Source: Flavobacterium anhuiense (GTDB lineage: Bacteria > Bacteroidota > Bacteroidia > Flavobacteriales > Flavobacteriaceae). Taken from it: a stretch of 64,000 nt of DNA. The stretch covers positions 62,001-126,000 of the forward strand of contig NZ_FMVC01000001.1 in the NCBI RefSeq assembly GCF_900101855.1, written 5' to 3'. The notes beneath the pieces are model-generated. The model made no database searches, was not told the DNA's origin, and worked only from the letters and a program-made list of their open reading frames with translations. A program made the translations under genes and the position numbers. Shown in pieces: positions 1 through 6,888 of the stretch; the first letter of the stretch is position 1; every line of letters begins with the position of its first letter.

Positions 1-146
1 AATAAATCGCATTTATCTTGTGTAAATTCGATTAAAATATGCTGTGGATATTGCTCCTCAGTAGTAACAACTAACTCTCTTTTTTTGAATGAGGCACTAA
101 CTTGCTGCTCTGGGTTAACCACTTTTACTTTTCCTGTAACTTCCAT
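1..146 (-). CDS. DUF3127 domain protein (5' part only)
   Basis: The first 48 codons of a gene that runs off the left edge of the window. The protein starts MEVTGKVKVV and continues with ASFKKRELVVTT and a stretch resembling QHILIEFTQDKCDLL. This is the N-terminal pattern of the small Bacteroidota DUF3127 family, an OB-fold-like family sometimes described as single-strand DNA-binding-like. The gene lies 33 bases downstream of the flavin reductase stop in the same direction, so the two are probably co-transcribed. Family membership comes from recognising the N-terminus. The function is not established, and the rest of the gene cannot be seen. Confidence 0.75.
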   Translation of the reverse strand, partial: MEVTGKVKVVNPEQQVSASFKKRELVVTTEEQYPQHILIEFTQDKCDL

Positions 147-179
147 CTTCGTCTATATTAATTATTGTTTCTATTTCTT

Positions 180-1055
180 TTATTTTTTAGCTAAAAGCAC
201 TTTCCAAGCCGATTCTACATCGCCATTATCCAAGTATTTTTTGGCTTCTAAATGTACTTTTTTCTGGTCGTCTGAGCTTAAAACTCCTTTAACTGCGAAA
301 TTTTCTTTCACAAATATACTAACTTCTTCTTTTGTAGGCAAGGATTCAATGTTGCCTAATTTACCTAAATCATTCCCGTCAAAAACAGGGCTTTCTTTTA
401 CAAAATTTGGTATCGCATCTACTCCAACCCCTAATGTTGTCAAGGGTTTTGCTACTTCAAAAAGTCCTTGGTTTGATCTTGAATACCAGTTATTTCCCAA
501 CCTCGAAACCAAATCAATTTTATGCTGATCAATCGCTCCATTTTCATCCAAAATAGATTCGTCAATATGAATTTTCACCACTTCGCATAAAATCAAATTT
601 CCTGCTCCTCCTTCTATTCCTAACGGAATAATCTGCGTAATCTTGCATTCAAATTGAACAGGTGACTCTTTTACGCGATATGGTTTTACCAAATCTGAAG
701 GAATTTGAGTTAATCCCGCTTTGATAAATTCGTTTACACCATCTGCATATTCTGTACTTGCCAATGAAGTTTGCTGTACTATATCATAATTAACAACATT
801 TATTACCGCTTCGCGAGTTGCTTCGGCATTAATCAAAGTGTGTTTAATTGTATTATCGCGAACACGTCTTGAAGGCGAAAAAACCAAAATAGGCGGATTA
901 GCACTAAACACATTAAAGAAACTAAATGGAGATAAATTCGGAATACCTTTTTCGCTAATTGTGCTTGCAAAAGCAATAGGTCTCGGTCCGATTGAACTCT
1001 GCAGATAGCCTTGCAATTTGGCCGTTGGAATCTCTTTTGGGTTAATACTGATCAT
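180..1055 (-). CDS. flavin reductase family protein (FMN-binding split barrel)
   Basis: A 291-residue cytoplasmic protein with no signal peptide. The N-terminal ~200 residues match the flavin reductase / DIM6-NTAB fold: SSIGPRPIAFASTI near residues 16-32, SPFSFFNVFSANPP near 42-55, and a later segment resembling EGGAGNLILCEVVKIHIDE. Family members bind FMN and either reduce free flavin with NAD(P)H or act as flavoprotein oxidoreductases. The substrate cannot be deduced here. The C-terminal ~80 residues are a lysine- and glutamate-rich extension typical of the longer Bacteroidota members. A -7-like TACTTTTG lies at 1093-1100 on this strand, upstream of the start. It reads into the DUF3127 gene. 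Confidence 0.85.
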   Translation of the reverse strand: MISINPKEIPTAKLQGYLQSSIGPRPIAFASTISEKGIPNLSPFSFFNVFSANPPILVFSPSRRVRDNTIKHTLINAEATREAVINVVNYDIVQQTSLASTEYADGVNEFIKAGLTQIPSDLVKPYRVKESPVQFECKITQIIPLGIEGGAGNLILCEVVKIHIDESILDENGAIDQHKIDLVSRLGNNWYSRSNQGLFEVAKPLTTLGVGVDAIPNFVKESPVFDGNDLGKLGNIESLPTKEEVSIFVKENFAVKGVLSSDDQKKVHLEAKKYLDNGDVESAWKVLLAKK

Positions 1056-1215
1056 ACTTTAAAATTTAGGCAGAATCTCATTTTAGTAGCTACAAAAGTA
1101 TTGAAATGGTTTAATTCGAAGAAATAGTTTTACAGATAAAAGCGAAAAAACTTTCCGTATCGGCAAAATATAAAATGTGTATATTTCGTTATATTTATAC
1201 CTCAAAAAAACTGAT

Positions 1216-2367
1216 ATGTCTTTTTCTGAAAGAACAAATACAACCCGCTGGATTATTATTTCGGTATGTTTTATAATCATTTCTTTAATTCTTTGGAACA
1301 CCTATACTTTCTTCCAAATATTTAAAAATGAAGAGCGTTTGAAAATGAACCTTTTTGTGAAGGCGCAAATTACAATAGTGAACGCTGATGAAAATACCGA
1401 TGTCGAACTTCCTCTTCAGATTTTCAACAATAATACTTCGATTCCGGGTATAATAATGCTGTATGATAAAGTAGTAAGCGCAGTGAATGTCCCAGACGAA
1501 ATTCTTAACGACAAGAAAAAAAGAACTGCTTTTTTAAATAAGCTGAAAAACGAAAATGAACCTATCACTTTTGAATATGCTCCAGGAAAATATCAGACAT
1601 TGTATTATGGGAATTCTTCATTATTAAACAAACTGAAATATTATCCGATTGCTCTTCTACTTATTATATTCTTATGCATCGCTTTAATTTATAATTTTTA
1701 CAAAAGCACTAAAATGGCGACCCAAAACAAACTTTGGGCAGGAATGGCAAAAGAGACAGCACATCAGATTGGAACTCCTCTATCTTCATTAATTGGCTGG
1801 GTAGAAATATTAAAAACTGAAAATATTGATTCGTCGATTAGCACTGAAATAGAAAAAGACATTGAACGTCTACAAACTATTACTGATCGTTTTTCTAAAA
1901 TTGGTTCGGTGCCAGTTTTGGAACTTCATGACATTGTAGAGGAAACTAAAATGGCTTATGAATATTTACAATCTCGTTTTTCTAAACAGGTTGCATTTTC
2001 ATTTGAAGCTCCAAAAGAACCAATTCTGGTTATGATAAATCCGACCTTGCATAGCTGGACTATCGAAAACTTGGTTAAAAACGCTATTGATGCCATGAAA
2101 GGGAAAGGAACTTTAGACCTTCAAATTGAACAAGACGCCAATCAGGTAAAAATTAATATTAAAGATTCTGGAACCGGAATCCCTAAAAAGCAATTTAAAA
2201 CCATTTTTGAAACTGGTTTTACCACAAAAAAACGCGGTTGGGGACTTGGACTTTCTTTAACGAAAAGAATTGTAGAAGACTATCACAACGGAAAAATTAA
2301 AGTTTTACACTCTGAAATTGGAAAAGGAACTACTTTTCAGATTGCTTTAAATAAAAAAGTGCAGTAA
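1216..2367 (+). CDS. orphan membrane sensor histidine kinase
   Basis: I chose the ATG at 1216 (MSFSERTNTTRW). The frame stays open upstream to 1177, but that extension is hydrophobic and unlike the family. The protein has a first transmembrane helix around residues 13-34, a small periplasmic domain of about 110 residues, a second helix around 140-162 (IALLLIIFLCIALIYNFY), then HisKA and HATPase domains. The phospho-acceptor His183 lies in AHQIGTPLSSLIGW. The N box is NLVKNAIDAM, G1 is DSGTGIP and G2 is GWGLGLSLTKR. No response regulator gene is adjacent, so this is an orphan kinase. The ligand of its short periplasmic domain is unknown. Confidence 0.88.
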   Translation: MSFSERTNTTRWIIISVCFIIISLILWNTYTFFQIFKNEERLKMNLFVKAQITIVNADENTDVELPLQIFNNNTSIPGIIMLYDKVVSAVNVPDEILNDKKKRTAFLNKLKNENEPITFEYAPGKYQTLYYGNSSLLNKLKYYPIALLLIIFLCIALIYNFYKSTKMATQNKLWAGMAKETAHQIGTPLSSLIGWVEILKTENIDSSISTEIEKDIERLQTITDRFSKIGSVPVLELHDIVEETKMAYEYLQSRFSKQVAFSFEAPKEPILVMINPTLHSWTIENLVKNAIDAMKGKGTLDLQIEQDANQVKINIKDSGTGIPKKQFKTIFETGFTTKKRGWGLGLSLTKRIVEDYHNGKIKVLHSEIGKGTTFQIALNKKVQ

Positions 2368-2423
2368 TCAATTTACTGCACTTTTAATTATTTGTTTTGT
2401 TAGACTGAGCGAAGTCGAAGTCT

Positions 2424-2813
2424 TTATAAATTTGATTGAATATCTTTTGCTAAAGCTTCAAACTCTTCTTTTGAAAATGAAACTTTATCAATAAAACGCA
2501 TTTCATCCATATGGTTTAACGGAATCAAATGTACGTGTGCATGAGGAACTTCCAATCCAACAACGGCAATTCCGATTCTTTTGCATGGAACTGTTTTTTC
2601 TAAAGCCGCAGCGACTTTTTTAGAAAACTTCATTAAACCTAAATACAGTTCTTCATCCATATCAAAAATCTTATCGATTTCTTGTTTCGGAATACAAAGT
2701 GTGTGTCCTTTTGCGTTTGGATTTACATCTAAAAATGCTAAATAGTTTTCATCTTCAGCAATTTTATATGCAGGAATTTCTCCGTTTACTATTTTAGTGA
2801 ATATTGATGCCAT
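2424..2813 (-). CDS. HIT family nucleotide hydrolase/transferase
   Basis: A 129-residue histidine-triad protein of normal length for the Hint branch. It begins SIFTKIVNGEIPAYK, has FLDVNPNAKGHTLCIPK near residues 28-44, and carries the catalytic triad in PHAHVHLIPL near residues 90-99. Hint-type enzymes hydrolyse nucleoside phosphoramidates and related AMP adducts in the cytoplasm. The physiological substrate is not known. It lies about 100 bases downstream of greA in the same orientation and may be read from the greA promoter, although the gap holds two repeat-like elements. Confidence 0.93.
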   Translation of the reverse strand: MASIFTKIVNGEIPAYKIAEDENYLAFLDVNPNAKGHTLCIPKQEIDKIFDMDEELYLGLMKFSKKVAAALEKTVPCKRIGIAVVGLEVPHAHVHLIPLNHMDEMRFIDKVSFSKEEFEALAKDIQSNL

Positions 2814-2830
2814 GGTTTTTTGGGTTAATC

Positions 2831-2915
2831 GTTTAACTGTTTATTCGTTTAACCGATTAAATAGTTAAACTTTTAAAAATCTTAATAGTGTGATTGCTTC
2901 GTTCCTCGCAATGAC
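2831..2915. repeat. two small intergenic repeat elements between greA and the HIT gene
   Basis: GTTTAACTGTTTA (2831-2843) and TAAATAGTTAAAC (2858-2870) form a stem with one mismatch. The second element, GATTGCTTCGTTCCTCGCAATGAC without its last four bases being needed for pairing, covers 2892-2915 and abuts the greA stop. Read on the other strand it is of the GTCATTGCGAGGAACGAAGC type, which I recall as a dispersed intergenic repeat in many bacterial genomes. Neither has a U-tract in the greA direction, so they are not obvious terminators. Confidence 0.5.
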
Positions 2916-3392
2916 TTAGTCTCTCGTTATTTCAAGAATTTCAAATTTCAAAACTCCGTTTGGAACTGTAATTTCTGCTACTTCTCCAACAGATTTTCCT
3001 AGCAATCCTTTACCAATAGGAGATGTTACAGAGATTTTTCCTGTTTTTAGATCTGCTTCACTTTCAGCAACAAGCGTATATTTCATTTCCATTCCGTTAC
3101 TTTGATTTTTGATTTTTACATTCGATAAAACCAAAACTTTAGAAACGTCTAATTGAGATTCGTCTATTAATCTTGCATTTGCATATACTTCTTCAAGTTT
3201 AGCAATTCTCATTTCTAATAAACCTTGCGCTTCCTTTGCTGCATCATATTCTGCATTTTCAGACAAATCTCCTTTATCTCTTGCATCTGCAATATCTTGA
3301 GATGCCTTTGGACGCATTACACTCTTTAAATGCTCCAATTCATCTTTTAATTTTTTTAATCCTTCTGCTGTATAATAAGATACTTTACTCAT
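2916..3392 (-). CDS. greA: transcription elongation factor GreA
   Basis: The start is MSKVSYYTAEGL at 3392, giving 158 residues, the normal length for GreA. An in-frame upstream extension to 3449 runs through the leader hairpin and the promoter and is rejected. The N-terminal antiparallel coiled coil (about 1-75) carries the acidic tip region ARDKGDLSENAEYDAAKEAQ. The C-terminal FKBP-like domain contains VTSPIGKGLLGKSVGE and ends near LKFEILEITRD. GreA enters the RNA polymerase secondary channel and stimulates transcript cleavage in backtracked complexes. The leader is unusual, because a terminator-like hairpin directly follows the predicted transcription start. Confidence 0.97.
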   Translation of the reverse strand: MSKVSYYTAEGLKKLKDELEHLKSVMRPKASQDIADARDKGDLSENAEYDAAKEAQGLLEMRIAKLEEVYANARLIDESQLDVSKVLVLSNVKIKNQSNGMEMKYTLVAESEADLKTGKISVTSPIGKGLLGKSVGEVAEITVPNGVLKFEILEITRD

Positions 3393-3415
3393 AACTTCAT
3401 CGTTTATATAAATAC

Positions 3416-3441
3416 AAAAAATCCCATCGCGACGGGATTTT
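3416..3441 (-). promoter_or_regulatory. terminator-like hairpin in the greA leader
   Basis: On the minus strand an eight-base stem AAAATCCC / GGGATTTT (3434-3441 with 3418-3425) encloses a loop containing TCGCGA and is followed by six T residues (3421-3416). It begins only a few bases after the transcription start predicted from the -7 element at 3449-3456 and lies 24 bases before the greA ATG. It could cause early pausing or termination, or protect the mRNA 5' end. Confidence 0.6.
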
Positions 3442-3448
3442 CTTACCA

Positions 3449-3456
3449 CAAATATA
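3449..3456 (-). promoter_or_regulatory. greA -7 element (TATATTTG)
   Basis: TATATTTG on the minus strand matches the flavobacterial -7 consensus TAnnTTTG. It implies a start site near 3445 and a leader of about 50 bases. No TTG is placed at the usual -33 distance, so the upstream half of the promoter is weak or absent. Confidence 0.5.
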
Positions 3457-3551
3457 CTATAATTTTTAATAGTACATAATTATATGTTAATCATATATAG
3501 ATTTCAAATCTAAATAAATTATTTTTGTTTTAACTAATTCTTATTCAAATA

Positions 3552-3968
3552 ATGAAAAAAATCTGGTTCTTTATCGCATTTACCGCAGTTTTATTTGCTT
3601 GCAGTGACAATAATCGAAGTAATAATAATCCGTACATTCCAAACTATTCGATAAATGCTTTTCTCGACACAAATCTTCCGACTTACAACAAACTACTCTA
3701 TCCGAGCAACCCTGTTTATGTTGCCAATTATGGTGCAAAAGGAATAATTGTCATGAAAACCGGTGAAGGAACTTATACGGCTTTTGATGCTGCATGCCCA
3801 AATCAGGCTTTAACTTCTTGTACAGCAATGACAATCGATGGAATTTATGCTGTTTGCTCTTGCGATAAGACTCAATACAACTTATTTACAGGACTTGGCG
3901 GAAAAGAATATCCAATGAAACAATATCGCGTCGAATCTTCTGGAACAGTTGTTCATGTATATAATTAA
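3552..3968 (+). CDS. Rieske-like lipoprotein lacking the histidine ligands
   Basis: A 138-residue lipoprotein whose signal peptide ends in VLFAC with Cys17. The central and C-terminal part has the layout of a Rieske [2Fe-2S] domain: a first loop with Cys82-Pro-Asn84, a second with Cys102-Ser-Cys-Asp105, then YNLFTGLGG, which resembles the FDLRTG strand after a Rieske site. In a true Rieske centre these loops are CxH and CxxH. Here both histidines are replaced (Asn84, Asp105), while cysteines remain at 82, 90, 102 and 104. It is therefore probably a non-cluster-binding relative, perhaps disulphide-stabilised. The function is unknown. It stands alone between greA and the thiamine receptor. Confidence 0.7.
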   Translation: MKKIWFFIAFTAVLFACSDNNRSNNNPYIPNYSINAFLDTNLPTYNKLLYPSNPVYVANYGAKGIIVMKTGEGTYTAFDAACPNQALTSCTAMTIDGIYAVCSCDKTQYNLFTGLGGKEYPMKQYRVESSGTVVHVYN

Positions 3969-3974
3969 AAACAG

Positions 3975-4006
3975 AAAAGCCTGAAAATAGTTTTCAGGCT
4001 TTTTTT
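3975..4006. terminator. bidirectional intrinsic terminator
   Basis: A 13-base stem AAAAGCCTGAAAA (3975-3987) and TTTTCAGGCTTTT (3991-4003) with a three-base loop and a following T-run. It lies between the convergent lipoprotein and TonB-receptor genes. The plus-strand U-tract is the better of the two. Confidence 0.85.
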
Positions 4007-4019
4007 GTGTCTTCCTTGA

Positions 4020-6209
4020 TTAGAATTTCAAATTCAAACCAACTAAGAAATTTGTTCCCGCTTGCGGATAATAGTACGGATACACATCCCACATGTATCC
4101 ATTTGAAACATATTTTTTATCAAAAATATTATTCACCAAAGCTGTGATTGTTATAGATTGAAAAATGGTCTTTGGTTTAATTTCGTAAGACGCATTAAAA
4201 TCGTTTACAAAGTAATCTGCTAATTTTGCTGCTGGAAGTTCAATATTGTTCATGTATTGCTCACCAACATATTTTTGTAACAATGATAGATATAATCTTT
4301 CTATAGGCTTATACACGATTACGTTTCCTGCAATTACTTCTGGAGAATAGGCAATTTTTGTTGTTCCATAATATTCACCATCAACAGCTAAATCAACATT
4401 TTTGTTGCTGCTTAAAGTAAAGTTAGGTCTTAAAGTAAATTTATCAGAAATTGCAATTGTAGCATCAAATTCAAACCCTAAGCGGTAACTTTTTTCAGTA
4501 TTCGCACGAATCGGATTTCCAACATCGTCTAATCTTCCAGTTAAAATCAACTGGTCTTTGTATCCCATGTAATACACATTAGAATTCAATTGAAATTTCT
4601 CCGAATTAAATCTCCATCCTAATTCAAAATCATTCAGCTTTTCTGGTTTTACATTTCCTCCTTCGTAATCGGTTCTGTTTGGTTCACGATTTGCTCTCGC
4701 GTAAGAGAAATATAAAGTGTTTTTTTCGTTGAAAGCATAATTCAAACCAGCTTTTGGATTGAAGAAATTGAAAGTATCATCTACCAAACCAGTTTCAGCG
4801 CTATTGGCTTTATAACGAACTCTTCTGTATTGTAAATCTCCGTAGAAACTTAACTTTTCTGTGAATTGATAATTTGCTTTAGCAAAAATATTCCCGTCTG
4901 TTTTTGAAGAATAATCATCGTAGTAATGATCTCCCAATGTTGATTGATCAGAGTATTGTGCCCAGATTACTTTTCCGAAATGATCTCCTTCATATTTATT
5001 CCAGCCTCCACCTAAAATAACATTTAGTTTTTCTGTTACATATTTAGCAGAAAATGTCGTTCCGTAGAAATCATTATCTAACCATTTTTGACGAATTAAA
5101 TCGGTTACTGGAATTAAATTTCCGTTGCCATCATCAACCGTTTTTGTTGGTTGAATTGGTCCATATCCTTCAACAGGTTCATCTTCTTTATAATTTTCGT
5201 AATATCCTTTTCCTTTCGTATAATGAAATGCTAGGTTTGTACTCCATTTATCAGAAATTGATTCACTCCAGTGTAATTGATAATGATCTTGGTTGTAATT
5301 ATCCGTTTCGTTATCATAAAAATGAACATTTCCTGAGTCGTCTGTATACATTCCTGCAGAATTAAAAGTACGATTCGTGTTTAAAGTCTCGCCATCAATT
5401 CCGTTCCAAGACTGATACGTTTTTTCAGTTCCTCCAAATACCAATGCTTTGATTAAAGTTGTTTTCCCAACGTAAGTCCCTTGCAAGAAATATGATTTTA
5501 AATCTGAACTTGCTCGATCAATAAATCCATGAGATTTTATGGTAGACAAACGTCCCGCGATTTCAAAATGATCATTCAATAAACCAGTACTAAACTTTAC
5601 TGTATTTTTAAATGTATTAAAAGATCCAGCAGAACTTGAGATTTCGCCAGTAGCTTTATTGGCATAACTGTCTGTTAATAAATTTAAACTAGCACCAAAT
5701 GCTCCCGCACCGTTTGTTGATGTTCCCACACCACGCTGCAATTGCAGACTTTCTACAGAAGAAGCAAAATCGGGCATATTTACCCAAAAAGTTCCCTGAC
5801 TTTCTGCATCATTGTACGGAATTCCGTTTATGGTTACGTTTACACGTGTAGCGTCGCTTCCACGCACTCTGATCCCTGTATAACCAACACCATTACCAGC
5901 GTCTGAAGTAGTTACAACTGAAGGGAGATAGTTCATCAGAACTGGAATGTCCTGACCTAAATTTCTATATTTAATTTCCTTTTTGTCCATATTACTAAAA
6001 CTAACTGGAGTTTTTGAAGTAACACGAACCGCAGAAACTAAAACATCATCAAGCTGATTCACTTTTGTAGAATCTTGCTGTTGTGCAAAAGAGAAAAGAG
6101 AATAGAAGAAAGAAAATAGAAGAAAGAAAATAGATTTGCAGTTCAACTCGGAACCTTTAAACCTTTGCAACTTTGTGCCTTTAGAAGCACCTTGAAAAAT
6201 AGTTTTCAT
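4020..6209 (-). CDS. TonB-dependent outer-membrane receptor, probable thiamine uptake
   Basis: A receptor of up to 729 residues. The plug domain begins near residue 48 (VNQLDDVLVSAVRVTSKTPVSF) and contains GYTGIRVRGSDATRVNVTING and LQRGVGTSTNGAGAFGASLNL. The barrel follows and ends in the aromatic motif FLVGLNLKF. A TPP riboswitch lies directly upstream, so the probable substrate is thiamine or a derivative. This placement is known for thiamine outer-membrane receptors of Bacteroidota. The ATG start gives an oddly long polar N-region before the hydrophobic signal core. A TTG at 6146 would give a compact signal peptide (NCKSIFFLLFSFFYSLFSFA), so the true start is uncertain. No carboxypeptidase-like domain precedes the plug. 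Confidence 0.88.
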   Translation of the reverse strand: MKTIFQGASKGTKLQRFKGSELNCKSIFFLLFSFFYSLFSFAQQQDSTKVNQLDDVLVSAVRVTSKTPVSFSNMDKKEIKYRNLGQDIPVLMNYLPSVVTTSDAGNGVGYTGIRVRGSDATRVNVTINGIPYNDAESQGTFWVNMPDFASSVESLQLQRGVGTSTNGAGAFGASLNLLTDSYANKATGEISSSAGSFNTFKNTVKFSTGLLNDHFEIAGRLSTIKSHGFIDRASSDLKSYFLQGTYVGKTTLIKALVFGGTEKTYQSWNGIDGETLNTNRTFNSAGMYTDDSGNVHFYDNETDNYNQDHYQLHWSESISDKWSTNLAFHYTKGKGYYENYKEDEPVEGYGPIQPTKTVDDGNGNLIPVTDLIRQKWLDNDFYGTTFSAKYVTEKLNVILGGGWNKYEGDHFGKVIWAQYSDQSTLGDHYYDDYSSKTDGNIFAKANYQFTEKLSFYGDLQYRRVRYKANSAETGLVDDTFNFFNPKAGLNYAFNEKNTLYFSYARANREPNRTDYEGGNVKPEKLNDFELGWRFNSEKFQLNSNVYYMGYKDQLILTGRLDDVGNPIRANTEKSYRLGFEFDATIAISDKFTLRPNFTLSSNKNVDLAVDGEYYGTTKIAYSPEVIAGNVIVYKPIERLYLSLLQKYVGEQYMNNIELPAAKLADYFVNDFNASYEIKPKTIFQSITITALVNNIFDKKYVSNGYMWDVYPYYYPQAGTNFLVGLNLKF

Positions 6210-6305
6210 TCGTAAAGAATTACGAATAAAAGGGGGAATTATTCTTTGTTAAATTAATAAATGTGTTTCCCGACAAAATAAAGTGTGCACGCTCGATAGT
6301 GTCGT

Positions 6306-6382
6306 TTTTCCCTTAGCAACATTACTCGCTCAGGTTCTTTGGGTATGATCTCAGCTCGTTATTTAGAGCACCCCTTTGAGAC
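6306..6382 (-). ncRNA. TPP (thiamine pyrophosphate) riboswitch
   Basis: The minus strand contains the ordered THI-element core: GGGGTGCTC, then GAGCTGAGATCATACCC, then GAACCTGAGCGAGTAATG, then GCTAAGGGAAA. These are the conserved P2/P3 and P4/P5 segments of the TPP aptamer in the right order and spacing. It lies about 100 bases upstream of the TonB-dependent receptor and in its direction. The family normally represses expression when TPP is plentiful. Confidence 0.95.
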
Positions 6383-6386
6383 AGTA

Positions 6387-6417
6387 CAAATGTAATGTTA
6401 AAAATTACAAAAATCAA
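6387..6417 (-). promoter_or_regulatory. promoter of the riboswitch-receptor transcript
   Basis: On the minus strand a TTG (6415-6417) is followed after 20 bases by TACATTTG (6387-6394), matching TAnnTTTG. The implied start near 6381 falls just at the 5' end of the TPP aptamer. Confidence 0.6.
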
Positions 6418-6469
6418 ATTCCAAATTCCAAAAGCTACCTTGAAAGGTCTTTTTTGGAATTTGGAATTT
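6416..6469. terminator. long hairpin of the AATTCCAAATTCC family downstream of arfB
   Basis: A perfect 18-base stem: AAATTCCAAATTCCAAAA (6416-6433) with its complement at 6452-6469. The loop contains an inner ACCTT/AAGGT palindrome. It lies after the arfB stop and before the riboswitch promoter, so it probably ends the PnuC-kinase-arfB transcript. Related hairpins occur at 53412-53463 and 60495-60533. Confidence 0.7.
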
Positions 6470-6481
6470 TAAAATTAAGAT

Positions 6482-6600
6482 TTAATCTATATTTGGTTTT
6501 CTTCTTGATTGCTTTAAATCAGAAAGATTCTTTTTGTCTTTGATTCTTTTCTTTATTACCGCTTTCGGGACTTTTGTTTGTTTTCCTAACTTTAGGAACA
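6482..6600 (-). other. out-of-frame C-terminal tail of arfB
   Basis: Read in the neighbouring frame, this stretch encodes QTKVPKAVIKKRIKDKKNL followed by SDLKQSRRKPNID and a stop at 6482-6484. This is the lysine- and arginine-rich tail expected of an ArfB protein of Bacteroidota. Deleting one A from the run at 6581-6584 (minus-strand context GGAAAACAAAC) would join it to the upstream arfB frame. The intact gene would then span 6482-6887. Confidence 0.8.
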
Positions 6601-6887
6601 TAAAGTCCTTTTTTGATAATTTCCAGAAATCGTTTGGTTACAATTTCTTTATTTTTAAGCTGGCTTCGGTCTTCGTCGCAGTTTAAAATCAGAATATTTT
6701 CAGAAGTCAATCTTGCTGAAATATTTTCTTGCAATAATAGTTTTTCGTCTTCAGACAAAGCTTGAGAAGCATTCAGATCAAAATTCAGAACAACTTTAGA
6801 CGAAACTTTATTCACATTTTGCCCGCCAGAACCACTGCTTCGAACGGCTTTAAAGTTTAATTCCGATATGATTTTGTCTGAATCCAT
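6519..6887 (-). CDS. arfB: peptidyl-tRNA hydrolase ArfB, frameshifted near its C-terminus
   Basis: Residues 1-98 are a normal ArfB domain related to class I release factors. The catalytic GGQ loop is in SSGSGGQNVNKVSSKV near residues 17-32, and LNCDEDRSQLKNKE lies near 68-81. ArfB hydrolyses peptidyl-tRNA on stalled ribosomes, and the basic tail anchors it in the empty mRNA channel. In this reading frame the last 25 or so residues (after VPKVRK) are replaced by an unrelated sequence ending in KESF and the protein stops at 122. The genuine tail lies in the next frame. The gene begins one base after the stop of the kinase-DUF4301 gene. It may be a sequencing error, a mutation or a recoding site. 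Confidence 0.85.
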   Translation of the reverse strand: MDSDKIISELNFKAVRSSGSGGQNVNKVSSKVVLNFDLNASQALSEDEKLLLQENISARLTSENILILNCDEDRSQLKNKEIVTKRFLEIIKKGLYVPKVRKTNKSPESGNKEKNQRQKESF

Positions 6888-6888
6888 A

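Noticed and set aside
1083..1301. Minus-strand open frame opposite the histidine kinase start
   Set aside because: It overlaps the 5' end of the kinase gene and the promoter region and has no recognisable protein features.
2831..2870. Hairpin read as a greA terminator
   Set aside because: The T-run is on the plus-strand side, so it does not fit termination of the minus-strand greA transcript. It is kept as a repeat.
5054..5365. 103-residue plus-strand open frame inside the TonB receptor
   Set aside because: It is an antisense shadow of a well-supported barrel gene.
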